A program made the translations under genes and the position numbers. From JBBQER01 sp052148155 (GTDB lineage Bacteria; Actinomycetota; Acidimicrobiia; IMCC26256; PALSA-610), in contig JBKQIY010000099.1 in assembly GCA_052148155.1 (NCBI GenBank), forward strand, positions 1 to 19,140: a stretch of DNA of 19,140 nucleotides, given 5' to 3'. The notes below the pieces were generated by a model. It was not told the DNA's origin, did not search any database, and worked only from the letters and a program-made list of their open reading frames with translations. Of the stretch, positions 1 to 6,517 are shown in pieces; the first letter of the stretch is position 1; the number at the start of each line of letters is the position of its first letter.

Positions 1-99
1 CATCAACGTCGCCGGGGTAATCAGCCCCGCGTTCGCGACCAACGACTCATCATCGAAGGTCACCTCAAGCTGATCGATCGAGTGCAATACTCCACTCAC
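1..99 (-). CDS. Transposase, N-terminal fragment (probably IS1380 family), partial at window edge
   Basis: This frame opens with GTG at 99 and runs without a stop to base 1, giving 33 residues. It contains TFDDESLVANAGLITPATL, which resembles the opening of actinobacterial IS1380-family DDE transposases (a 'FDD.. LVANAGL..PATL' pattern, from memory). A good ribosome binding site, GGGGAGG, lies 8 nt upstream of the GTG, which supports this start over the in-frame TTG at 87. The catalytic DDE residues would lie beyond the window, so activity cannot be judged. The frame is antisense to the first codons of the apparent integrase reading frame, which suggests those codons are not genuine integrase sequence. 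Confidence 0.55.
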   Translation of the reverse strand, partial: MSGVLHSIDQLEVTFDDESLVANAGLITPATLM

Positions 100-220
100 C
101 GGAAGTGCCTCCCCGAGCTGACGACAACGACGACTTCGAACACCGTCATCGTCCCAGCCCAGGAGGCACTTTCCGCGGATACGCGGACCTGCTCAACAAC
201 AACTCATCGGTGGATCAAGG
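1..220 (-). mobile_element. Right-hand end of an insertion sequence (IS1380-like), running off the window's left edge
   Basis: The minus strand carries the start of a transposase-like reading frame (99 down to 1). About 120 bases outside it lies a likely element terminus, which read inward on the minus strand begins CCTTGATCCACCGATGAG (about 220 down to 203). Clear similarity of the neighbouring integrase begins immediately to the right of about 221. That is the expected picture if the element inserted into the 5' part of the integrase gene. The family assignment rests on a remembered N-terminal pattern, and the exact boundary and target duplication cannot be fixed because the other end is outside the window. 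Confidence 0.5.
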
Positions 221-1278
221 CTAAAGGCGACGCGGCGCGCTGGCTCTCAAGCGTCGAGTCCGACAAGGCCCGCGGTGTCTGGCTCGATCCGTCGGCAGGT
301 CGGGTTCGGCTCGCCGACTACGCGACCGAGTGGCTGCAGAGCAAAGTCACGCTCGCGCCGAGGACAACCGAGATCTACGCCCTTCAGCTACGACTGCACA
401 TTCTCCCGACCCTTTCGGCTGATGTCCCCGCGCTCGGCGCTGTCCCGATCGGCGATCTCACGCCGGATCTCGTGCGTGCTTGGTACGCCGTGCTCGTTGC
501 GCAGCGCGGCAAGTCCGTCGCCGCGAAGGCGTACGTGAGGTTGCGCCAGGTGCTGAGTCAGGCGGTCAACGACGACCGGATCGCCAAGAACGCGTGCCGC
601 ATAGCAGGTGGTGGCACCGAGCGACATAGCGAGCAGCGCTTCATTTCGCTCACAGAGCTGTACGAAATTGCGGCAGTCGTACCCGACCATTGCCGCGCGT
701 TGGCGCTCACCGCCGGCCTCGCCGGGCTTAGGCAGGGAGAGCTCTTCGCCCTCCGCCGCGCCGACATGGATCTTCTGCACGGCACCATCACCGTGCGCCG
801 TAAGCGAGTCCGGCTCGCTTGCGGTGACGTGATCGAGGACAATCCGAAAAGCGCGGCGGGAAGTCGTACGGTCGCGATCCCCCGACCCCTGGTGGATGAG
901 CCGAACCGTCACCTTTCGACCTACAGCTCTCCCGGTCGGCACGCATATGTCTTCGCGTCTCCGAACGGGACACCGTTCGATCGACACAATTTCCGAGCGC
1001 GCGTGTGGGTGCCCGCGGTGCTCAGCGTCGGCTTGGACGATCTTCGCTTCCATGATCTTCGCCACGTGGCCGGCACGCTCGCCGCGCGCACTGGCGCGAC
1101 GACGAAAGAGATCATGTCTCGCCTCGGTCACGCGAGTCCCAGCGCGGCGATGGTGTATCAGCATGCGACCGAGGATCGCGACCGTCTGATCGCCGACCGG
1201 CTCGGCAAAATGACCGAAGAGGCGGGCTTGGCGACAGTCGTGCCGATCGCGGATCGCCGAGCAGCATCAGATGTCTGA
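82..1278 (+). CDS. Tyrosine recombinase / phage-type integrase, probably 5'-truncated by the adjacent insertion sequence
   Basis: The protein is a site-specific recombinase of the lambda-integrase family. With GTG 82 as start it has 398 residues. A SAM-like core-binding domain lies at about 75-170 and the catalytic domain at about 185-375. The catalytic set is complete: R217 (GLRQGEL), K256, H324 and R327 (HDLRH), H350 (LGH) and the nucleophile Y359 (MVYQHA). Family-like sequence begins only near residue 47 (KGDAARWL). Residues 1-46 are Thr/Ser-rich, are antisense to a transposase start and coincide with the predicted end of the insertion sequence. The usual N-terminal arm-binding domain is therefore missing, so the gene is likely a remnant even though its catalytic domain is intact. 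Its stop overlaps the next gene by 8 bp. Confidence 0.85.
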   Translation: MQYSTHRKCLPELTTTTTSNTVIVPAQEALSADTRTCSTTTHRWIKAKGDAARWLSSVESDKARGVWLDPSAGRVRLADYATEWLQSKVTLAPRTTEIYALQLRLHILPTLSADVPALGAVPIGDLTPDLVRAWYAVLVAQRGKSVAAKAYVRLRQVLSQAVNDDRIAKNACRIAGGGTERHSEQRFISLTELYEIAAVVPDHCRALALTAGLAGLRQGELFALRRADMDLLHGTITVRRKRVRLACGDVIEDNPKSAAGSRTVAIPRPLVDEPNRHLSTYSSPGRHAYVFASPNGTPFDRHNFRARVWVPAVLSVGLDDLRFHDLRHVAGTLAARTGATTKEIMSRLGHASPSAAMVYQHATEDRDRLIADRLGKMTEEAGLATVVPIADRRAASDV

Positions 1279-1660
1279 GCCAGTTCAGCTGCGTCCGGCC
1301 CCCGCCCCCGCGACGATCGTCGTCATCCGGCTCGGTGAGCAAACCCTCGGCGACGAGAAGCTATCGGAGCAGTGTGAGCGCGCCCATTGGCGGTGGGGCC
1401 TTCATGGCTTCTCGGTGTTCGAGGTTCCCAATGGCGACTACGGCTTGTTGGCGCGTCTAGTGCCGATCGTGACAGTCCGTCCGAAGCTCTTCGAGGCCCA
1501 CGGCGCTCAGCTTTTATCGGCCGGGTTTCCGCTCTTGCCGACGGCGGATCATCCGCATTGGACCGTCGTGTTGTCGGAACCGACCCCTGCGCAGTTCGCG
1601 CGCGTCCGCGCGCTTTTCGACGGACCCAAGGACAACCCCGCCTGGTCGGGTAGATGGTGA
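1271..1660 (+). CDS. Conserved-looking hypothetical protein downstream of the integrase
   Basis: A 129-residue soluble protein that I do not recognise. Its ATG lies inside the end of the integrase gene (8 bp overlap, ATGTCTGA), implying translational coupling. A Pro-rich N-terminus (residues 5-14) is followed by an alpha/beta-looking body with aromatic-rich segments such as HWRWGLHGFSVFE (about 39-51) and HPHWTVVLSEP (about 93-103). No signal peptide, membrane helix or metal motif is visible. The next gene starts within its last codons. Tight packing behind a recombinase suggests cargo or an accessory factor of the integrated element, but that is inference. Confidence 0.7.
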   Translation: MSEPVQLRPAPAPATIVVIRLGEQTLGDEKLSEQCERAHWRWGLHGFSVFEVPNGDYGLLARLVPIVTVRPKLFEAHGAQLLSAGFPLLPTADHPHWTVVLSEPTPAQFARVRALFDGPKDNPAWSGRW

Positions 1661-1920
1661 CAGGTACGATTGCGGCAATGGACGCCGATCGCTACGACTT
1701 GAGCTTCGACCCCAACGACGTGGGTCCGGATCTCGTCGTCGAGTGCTGGATCTCCCACGGACGCCGTTCCGGCGACCCGCTGTTCGATCCTCAACCGGGC
1801 GACACGGTTTCTGTCGGAGACGACGAGGGCCCACCGCTTCGGGGCCGCGTGACCCGCCGAGACGGCAACCGCGTCTGGGTCCAGATCCAGCTCCCGAGTC
1901 TCTCGGACGCAGTCGCCTGA
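1654..1920 (+). CDS. Small acidic hypothetical protein, third gene of the integrase cluster
   Basis: 88 residues from ATG 1654, which overlaps the previous stop by 7 bp (ATGGTGA). ATG 1678 is an in-frame alternative giving 80 residues (MDADRYDLSFDP...) and may be the real start; neither has a convincing ribosome binding site. The sequence looks like a small beta-rich domain: hydrophobic strands LVVECWI, DTVSVGDD, LRGRVTRRD and RVWVQIQLP alternate with turns, and the protein is acidic. I do not recognise the family. The strand pattern would suit a small beta-barrel, but nothing in the sequence proves this. It ends the three-gene cluster; about 300 bases without a gene follow. Confidence 0.6.
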   Translation: MVTGTIAAMDADRYDLSFDPNDVGPDLVVECWISHGRRSGDPLFDPQPGDTVSVGDDEGPPLRGRVTRRDGNRVWVQIQLPSLSDAVA

Positions 1921-1966
1921 TGTTGCAAACCGTGCGGGCGGCGAACTCGCTGACGCGTCCGATTCA

Positions 1967-1984
1967 TGCCACACCCGTGCCACA
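1967..1984. repeat. Short direct repeat TGCCACA x2, 11-bp period
   Basis: Two identical TGCCACA copies (1967-1973 and 1978-1984) are separated by CCCG, so they sit on the same face of the helix. Short directly repeated motifs beside a tyrosine recombinase are typical of arm-type integrase or excisionase sites, which is the basis for suspecting an att-related role. No other copies were noticed nearby. Confidence 0.4.
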
Positions 1985-2140
1985 ACGGCGCAGTCTTTCG
2001 TGTCACGGGGCGATACGAGACGTCACCGGCCGGCATTCCGAAAAGACACACTGACCAGCACTTTCGCGTGTTTCGGGAGGCCCACAGCGCCGCGACCCGA
2101 ACCCCTTCGGCCCGCCTGAAACGCGTGGCGTCACCGGACA

Positions 2141-2156
2141 GCACCGACCGCGGTGC
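2141..2156. terminator. Perfect hairpin, possible terminator downstream of bldC
   Basis: GCACCG (2141-2146), loop ACCG, CGGTGC (2151-2156): a perfect 6-bp GC-rich stem with a 4-nt loop. It lies about 70 bp past the bldC stop and about 220 bp past the integrase cluster. There is no T-tract on either strand, so a role in termination is only plausible. Confidence 0.3.
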
Positions 2157-2225
2157 GCGACAGGGTGGCCCACGACCCTCAGATGCTCGGGTCGGGATCC
2201 GTCAGCGATCAGCTGAGCACGAGGC

Positions 2226-2423
2226 TCAGAGTTGGTCGGTCTGCTCGACCTGCTCGAGGAACTGCCGGATCTCGCTCTCGCGGAACCGGCGGTGACCTCC
2301 GAGGGTCCGTATCGCCGAAATCTTTCCGGCACGGGCCCAACGCGTGACCGTCTTCGGATTCACGCGAAACATGGCCGCGACCTCCGACGGGGTGAGCAGG
2401 GCGTCGTCGTCGCGGGGTTGCAT
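2226..2423 (-). CDS. bldC: BldC-type small MerR-like DNA-binding regulator
   Basis: 65 residues from ATG 2423. Nearly the whole protein is one winged helix-turn-helix of the MerR/excisionase type: helices at about 10-33 (LLTPSEVAAMFRV, PKTVTRWARAGK) and the wing GGHRRF at 42-47. There is no effector domain, and the length matches Streptomyces BldC (about 68 aa). In Streptomyces BldC is a developmental regulator that binds direct repeats cooperatively; the role here is inferred from that. I prefer 2423 to the in-frame ATG at 2444 because AAGGTGGAG lies just before it and the extra seven residues are not family-like. It diverges from the parA-type gene across a 367-bp gap that holds a candidate promoter. 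Confidence 0.93.
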   Translation of the reverse strand: MQPRDDDALLTPSEVAAMFRVNPKTVTRWARAGKISAIRTLGGHRRFRESEIRQFLEQVEQTDQL

Positions 2424-2581
2424 GTGCTCCACCTTCAATTCCATTCGCTGGCGCCTGGGGGATACCTCTGAAACCAGCCGGCCAGCCTCCCGTGCCTGCC
2501 GCTGCTTTCGTTCTGTGCTTGCCGCACCTCATCCCTGTGGCCGCGCCTTGGATGCCCCATCCCCCCGGTATCTCCGCATTC

Positions 2582-2595
2582 GGGCCTTTCGGCCC
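2582..2595 (-). other. GAAA-tetraloop hairpin in the predicted bldC leader
   Basis: On the minus strand the sequence reads GGGCC-GAAA-GGCCC, a 5-bp GC stem closed by a GNRA tetraloop. It is about 160 nt upstream of the bldC start and inside the 5' leader if the promoter at 2643-2673 is right. It could be an RNA structural element or a coincidence. Confidence 0.3.
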
Positions 2596-2642
2596 CCCGG
2601 TGGGTAGTTGCGCCCCGCGAACCCTCTGTGCGATCTGCGAAC

Positions 2643-2673
2643 ATACTAGGGCATTGCGTCACCGATGTCACAA
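2643..2673 (-). promoter_or_regulatory. Candidate bldC promoter with a GTGAC direct repeat
   Basis: On the minus strand, TGTGAC (2672-2667) and TAGTAT (2648-2643) are separated by 18 bp, a fair -35/-10 pair. The pentamer GTGAC occurs twice in direct orientation (2671-2667 and 2662-2658) with a 9-bp period, covering the -35 region and spacer. This implies a leader of roughly 210 nt before bldC. Because BldC family proteins bind direct repeats, autoregulation is possible; this is inference. Confidence 0.35.
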
Positions 2674-2776
2674 AGGGGACACGGCCGTACCGGATGGGCC
2701 GCCCGGCCCGGGTCTGGACGGGCTATTGCTTCGGTCGGGCCGCAACGCCGGAGGCTCGGTTTCGGCTGTCAACTCC

Positions 2777-2782
2777 TACACT
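2777..2782 (+). promoter_or_regulatory. -10 element for leaderless parA-type transcript
   Basis: TACACT ends exactly 8 nt before the GTG start at 2791. Transcription would begin at or next to the start codon, and no Shine-Dalgarno sequence is present. It supports GTG 2791 as the start. No clear -35 is seen. Confidence 0.45.
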
Positions 2783-2790
2783 CGTCAGGC

Positions 2791-3576
2791 GTGGCGCGGG
2801 TGTTCGCGATCGCCAACCAGAAGGGCGGCGTCGCCAAGACCACGACGACCCAGACGTTGGGTCTCGCGCTCGCCGACCTCGGCGAGCGGGTACTGCTCGT
2901 CGACCTCGATCCGCAGGCATGCCTGACGTTCGCGTTGGGACTTGAACCCGAGCAGTGCGCGCCCACCTTGCATGACGTGTTGTTGCAACGCGTCAAGGCC
3001 GAAGACGCGATCATCGACGCGGGCCGAGTGCGGCTCCTCCCGGCCAACATCGACCTTGCCGGATCCGAGGTGCACCTCCTGACGCGCACCGGTCGCGAGC
3101 AAGTGCTCGGACGCGCGATCGATTCGATCCGCGAGTCCGTGGATATCGTGCTCATCGACTGTCCGCCATCGCTCGGCGTGCTCACCGTCAATGGTTTGAC
3201 CGCCGCCGACTACGTGCTCGTGCCGTTGCAGTGCGAGGCACTCAGCCATCGCGGTCTGGCGCAGTTACTTGAGACAATCGCGGACGTACGTGAGTTCACG
3301 AACAAACGCCTGGAGGTGCGCGGCGTCATCGCGACCATGTTCGATCCGCGCGGCCGTCACGCACGCGAGGTGCTCGACGACGTGCAGGCTCGTTTCGGAC
3401 TGACCGTATTGGATCCACCCATTCCCAAGACCGTCCGGTTCGCAGAAGCGCCCGGTCGCGGCATCTCGATCCTCGAGCACGCGCCGAAGTCGGCCGGAGC
3501 GAGTGCCTACCGCGCGATTGCGGAGACGCTGCACGCCGATCTGGCCGGCGTCGAGTCGAACGAACGGCGGCGATAG
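2791..3576 (+). CDS. ParA/Soj-family ATPase (orphan)
   Basis: 261 residues from GTG 2791. This is a deviant-Walker P-loop ATPase of the ParA/MinD class: KGGVAKTTT at 11-19 with signature lysines K11 and K16, LLVDLDPQ at 35-42 (Walker A'), and LIDCPPSLG at 121-129 (Walker B). Such proteins dimerise on ATP and position DNA or protein cargo. No ParB gene or obvious parS site follows, so it is probably not the main chromosome-partition ParA. The frame stays open 42 codons upstream, but that stretch is Gly/Arg-rich and unlike the family, and a -10 box sits 8 nt before GTG 2791. A small zinc-ribbon-like gene starts 3 bp after its stop and may act with it. Confidence 0.9.
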   Translation: MARVFAIANQKGGVAKTTTTQTLGLALADLGERVLLVDLDPQACLTFALGLEPEQCAPTLHDVLLQRVKAEDAIIDAGRVRLLPANIDLAGSEVHLLTRTGREQVLGRAIDSIRESVDIVLIDCPPSLGVLTVNGLTAADYVLVPLQCEALSHRGLAQLLETIADVREFTNKRLEVRGVIATMFDPRGRHAREVLDDVQARFGLTVLDPPIPKTVRFAEAPGRGISILEHAPKSAGASAYRAIAETLHADLAGVESNERRR

Positions 3577-3579
3577 TCC

Positions 3580-3861
3580 ATGACCGGATATTTGCGCGAT
3601 GTCGGCCAGCGTCCCGATCGTCCGTCGCGCGACCCGCTCGGCAAAGCGGCATTGTTCTCCGACGTGCGTCAGCCTGGCACGCTCGTGGTCGAGTGCAGTG
3701 CTTGTGGCGAATCGACGCGTGTGTCGTACGTCGACTTCGCGCTCGCGAATCTGCCGTTCTCGCTCTGGCTTCCGCCGCTGCCGAACCTGCGGTTCAACCG
3801 CCGGATGACATGTCCGGCATGCGGGGAGTGGGCCTGGACGCGCGCCCACTGGACGCAATAA
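3580..3861 (+). CDS. Small zinc-ribbon-like hypothetical protein
   Basis: 93 residues, starting 3 bp after the parA-type stop, so the two are almost certainly co-transcribed. Two CxxC pairs (C39/C42 and C78/C81) flank a hydrophobic, Pro- and Leu-rich segment (about 54-70), forming a plausible four-cysteine zinc-binding module. No membrane helix or signal peptide is convincing. I do not know the family. The position suggests a partner or regulator of the ATPase, or simply a conserved neighbour of bldC. It converges on purM with an 8-bp gap. Confidence 0.75.
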   Translation: MTGYLRDVGQRPDRPSRDPLGKAALFSDVRQPGTLVVECSACGESTRVSYVDFALANLPFSLWLPPLPNLRFNRRMTCPACGEWAWTRAHWTQ

Positions 3862-3876
3862 CCGCTCGGTTAGCGG
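3862..3876. terminator. Small hairpin between convergent genes
   Basis: CCGCT (3862-3866), loop CGGTT, AGCGG (3872-3876) directly follows the TAA of the zinc-ribbon gene and overlaps the purM stop (3870-3872 on the minus strand). The stem is only 5 bp and there is no T-tract, so it is a weak candidate for a shared terminator. Confidence 0.3.
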
Positions 3877-4934
3877 CGAACCGCGCGGCGCTCGAGCCGG
3901 ACGCGTCCGTGCCCGTCTACGAGTTCGCCGACGAGCCAGGCGCCGTGCCCGGCTGAGCGCACAACGTCGACCGCGTGCAGCGCGGCGTCAGGCGGAACGA
4001 TTGCGAGCATGCCGAGCCCGAGATTGAAGACGTGCTCCATCTCCTCGTCAGGAATCGCGCCGGCGCGTTGGATCTCAGCAAAGATTTTGGGTTCGTCCCA
4101 TGTGCCACGCGTCATCAGTGCGTCGCAACGGTCGGGCAGCACGCGTACGAGATTGCCGGGAATGCCTCCGCCGGTGATGTGCGCGAATGCGTGCACTGAC
4201 ACCTCGTCGGCAAGCTTCAGCATCGCCGGTGCGTAAATCTCGCTCGGTCGCAGCAGTTCTGCGGCGAGCGAGTGACGTGCGCCTGGCCAGGCGGCACCCC
4301 TGAGGTCGCGTGACGCGCGGTTGAGCAGCGCGGCGCGCGCCAACGAATAGCCATTGCTCCGCAGCCCGGTGCTTGCGATACCGACGATCCGGTCACCGGT
4401 GCGTACATCGCGGGGAAGCACGCGTGCCCGTTCGGCGACACCGACCGCGAATCCGACGAGGTCGAACTCCCCCGGCTCCATCACACCAGGGTGTTCTGAC
4501 ATCTCGCCGCCGAGCAGTGCGCAGCGAGCTTGGCGGCACCCTTCGGCGACCCCGGAGACGAGGTCGTCGATCTCGTCAGGAATGAGCGTCCCGACCGAGA
4601 TGTAGTCGAGAAAGAACAACGGCTCCGCGCCCTGGGCGGCGATGTCGTCGACCGACATCGCAACACAGTCGATGCCGATGGTGTCGCGCCGGCCGGCGAT
4701 GCGGGCGATGACCGACTTTGTACCGACGCCGTCGGTGGAGGAAACGAGCAGCGGGTCGCGGTACCGCTTCCAGTCGAGCGCGAACAGGCCACCGAATCCG
4801 CCGACGTCGCCGATCACTTCCGGCCGGAACGTCGACCGTACGTGCTCTTTGATGCGCTCGACGGCCTTCTCGCCTGCCGCGATGTCTACGCCCGCGGCGG
4901 CGTAGGTGAGCCGTTCCTCGTCGGGCGTGCTCAT
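3870..4934 (-). CDS. purM: Phosphoribosylformylglycinamidine cyclo-ligase (AIR synthetase)
   Basis: 354 residues. It converts FGAM to AIR with ATP, the fifth step of cytosolic purine synthesis. Family marks are YAAAGVDI (11-18), the DGVGTK nucleotide loop (68-73), MSVDDIAAQGAEPLFFLDY (93-111), the LLGGEMSEHPG region, and HITGGGIPGNL in the C-terminal PurM fold. Length is normal (about 345-355). The ATG lies 4 bp after the purF stop, so purF-purM form an operon as in other actinobacteria. The Asp at residue 97, where many bacteria have Asn (VNDI), is as I remember it in actinobacterial PurM and is not a defect. Confidence 0.96.
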   Translation of the reverse strand: MSTPDEERLTYAAAGVDIAAGEKAVERIKEHVRSTFRPEVIGDVGGFGGLFALDWKRYRDPLLVSSTDGVGTKSVIARIAGRRDTIGIDCVAMSVDDIAAQGAEPLFFLDYISVGTLIPDEIDDLVSGVAEGCRQARCALLGGEMSEHPGVMEPGEFDLVGFAVGVAERARVLPRDVRTGDRIVGIASTGLRSNGYSLARAALLNRASRDLRGAAWPGARHSLAAELLRPSEIYAPAMLKLADEVSVHAFAHITGGGIPGNLVRVLPDRCDALMTRGTWDEPKIFAEIQRAGAIPDEEMEHVFNLGLGMLAIVPPDAALHAVDVVRSAGHGAWLVGELVDGHGRVRLERRAVRR

Positions 4935-4938
4935 CTGA

Positions 4939-6420
4939 TCAGGTCACGCGCGCTCGACCGCGTCCGACCGCGTCCACCGGGAGCTGCGCCGCCGACTCGG
5001 GTTCGAGCGCGAGTTTGGTGTCATGGTCGGGCACGGGCACCGGATACTCGCCGGTGAAGCACGCGGTACAGAACGCCTGGCCCGGCGAACCTGTCGCGGC
5101 GACGAGCCGTTCAAGGTCGAGATAGGCCAGTGAATCGACACCGAGATAGTCGCTGATCTCGCCGACCGACATGTCCGCCGCGAGCAGCTCGGAACGCTTG
5201 CCGGTATCGAGGCCGTAGAAACACGGCCAGCGATACGGCGGTGACGACACACGAAAGTGCACTTCGACCGCGCCCGCTTCGCGCAGCAACGCGATGATCT
5301 GGCGAGTCGTCGTGCCGCGCACGATCGAGTCTTCGACCACCACGAGCCGCTTTCCTTTGATGTTGTCGCGCAGCGGGTTGAGTTTGAGTCGTACGTCGGC
5401 GCCGCGTTGTTTCTGGGTGGGCTGGATAAAGGTACGCCCGACGTAACGGTTCTTCACGAAGCCGTCGCCGTAGGGGATGCCTGACGCACGCGCGTATCCC
5501 TGCGCGGCCGGGACGCCCGACTCGGGAACTGGCATCACCATGTCGGCATCCGCGCACGGCGCTTGCCGCGCCAACTCCTCACCCATGCGTTGCCGCGCGC
5601 CGTGCACGCTTTGACCGTAAAGATAGGTGTCGGGACGCGCGATGTAGACGAACTCGAACAGGCACAGCTTCGGTGTCGGTTCCGCGAAGCGGATCGATCT
5701 CACACCGGTCGCGTCGATGGCGACCAACTCGCCGGGCTCGACGTCGCGTACAAAGTGCGCGCCGACGATGTCGAGCGCCGCCGTCTCGCTGGCGAGCACC
5801 CAACCGCCTTCGGTACGCCCGAGCACCAGCGGACGGAACCCATGGGCGTCCCGCACGCCGAACACGTGGGCCTCGTCCATCAACACGAGCGAGAACGCGC
5901 CCGCCAAACGCGGCAACACATGCTCGAGGGCATGTTCGAGATCGCGGCCGTCGGAGCGCAGCGTCGCGTTGTACTCGCGTGCGAGGAGCTCGCCGATCAG
6001 TTCGCTGTCTGATGTCAGCACGCCCGGCAGCATGCCGAGTTCGTGTGCGAGCGCTTCGGTGTTCGTGAGGTTGCCGTTGTGGCCGAGCGAGAATCCGACA
6101 TCGCCGACCGACCGGTACACCGGCTGCGCGTTCCGCCACGTGTTCGAGCCGGTGGTCGAGTAGCGCACGTGACCGACCGCGAGGTGCCCTTCGAGCGGCG
6201 CGAGCCGGCGCTCGTCGAATACCTGCGTGACGAGTCCCATGTCTTTGACGACGGTGATCGTCTCTCCGTCGCTGACAGAGATCCCGGCCGATTCCTGCCC
6301 GCGGTGCTGCAGCGCGTAGAGGCCGAGGAAGGTGTTGTGCGAAACTGGCTGACCGGGAGCGTAGATGCCGAAGACGCCACACGCGTCGTGCGGTCCCGAG
6401 AGGTCGGAGTCCAAGGTCAC
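4939..6420 (-). CDS. purF: Amidophosphoribosyltransferase (glutamine PRPP amidotransferase)
   Basis: 493 residues. It catalyses the committed step: PRPP and glutamine to phosphoribosylamine. The N-terminal Ntn-glutaminase domain has its nucleophile at C14 (HDACGVFG), after a short propeptide that would be cleaved. The C-terminal PRTase domain carries VVVEDSIVRGTTT (360-372), the PRPP loop. Four cysteines at 253, 400, 451 and 454 (CLFEFVY, PCFYGLD, CTACF) match the 4Fe-4S ligands of the Bacillus-type oxygen-sensitive enzyme. The start is GTG 6420; no strong ribosome site or TANNNT box precedes it, so its start signal is the least clear of the pur genes. It diverges from cysC across 97 bp. Confidence 0.97.
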   Translation of the reverse strand: MTLDSDLSGPHDACGVFGIYAPGQPVSHNTFLGLYALQHRGQESAGISVSDGETITVVKDMGLVTQVFDERRLAPLEGHLAVGHVRYSTTGSNTWRNAQPVYRSVGDVGFSLGHNGNLTNTEALAHELGMLPGVLTSDSELIGELLAREYNATLRSDGRDLEHALEHVLPRLAGAFSLVLMDEAHVFGVRDAHGFRPLVLGRTEGGWVLASETAALDIVGAHFVRDVEPGELVAIDATGVRSIRFAEPTPKLCLFEFVYIARPDTYLYGQSVHGARQRMGEELARQAPCADADMVMPVPESGVPAAQGYARASGIPYGDGFVKNRYVGRTFIQPTQKQRGADVRLKLNPLRDNIKGKRLVVVEDSIVRGTTTRQIIALLREAGAVEVHFRVSSPPYRWPCFYGLDTGKRSELLAADMSVGEISDYLGVDSLAYLDLERLVAATGSPGQAFCTACFTGEYPVPVPDHDTKLALEPESAAQLPVDAVGRGRARVT

Positions 6421-6503
6421 CAGTATCTCATGTCGGGATCAGTGAACTCGCAGTCGGACAGACACGGTCGGCTGCAACCGCGCTGAGCAGCGGAAGCTTC
6501 CCG

Positions 6504-6509
6504 TATCCT
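6504..6509 (+). promoter_or_regulatory. -10 element for leaderless cysC transcript
   Basis: TATCCT ends 8 nt before ATG 6518, with no Shine-Dalgarno sequence between them. This is the same geometry as at the parA-type gene and purL. Confidence 0.45.
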
Positions 6510-6517
6510 GCGAAGCC

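Larger units (their letters stand above)
1921..2225. other. Non-coding interval between the integrase cluster and bldC
   Basis: I see no convincing gene in these 305 bases. The interval contains a direct repeat TGCCACA-CCCG-TGCCACA (1967-1984), a perfect 6-bp hairpin (2141-2156) and a weaker 5-bp hairpin (2202-2216, TCAGC/GCTGA). I looked for a tRNA 3' end that could serve as an attachment site and did not find one. Confidence 0.5.
2424..2790. other. Divergent promoter region between bldC and the parA-type gene
   Basis: I see no gene in these 367 bases. They contain a sigma-70-like promoter candidate for bldC with a GTCAC direct repeat (2643-2673), a GGGCC-TTTC-GGCCC hairpin that reads as a GAAA-tetraloop stem in the bldC leader RNA (2582-2595), a GGGCC-GCCC-GGCCC hairpin (2696-2709), and the -10 element of parA (2777-2782). 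Confidence 0.5.

Noticed and set aside
1921..2225. tRNA gene or tRNA 3' end serving as the integrase attachment site
   Set aside because: No T-loop/acceptor pattern or cloverleaf could be drawn on either strand.
2665..2790. 42-codon N-terminal extension of the parA-type gene
   Set aside because: Gly/Arg-rich and unlike the family; a -10 box and GTG at 2791 explain the start better.
2424..2790. Riboswitch or small gene in the bldC-parA gap
   Set aside because: Only short hairpins are present, with no recognised aptamer layout. Open frames there are Pro/Arg-rich and lack ribosome sites.
4525..4760. Asn-to-Asp difference in the VNDI motif of PurM as a defect
   Set aside because: As far as I remember, Asp is usual at this position in actinobacterial PurM, so it is a lineage feature.
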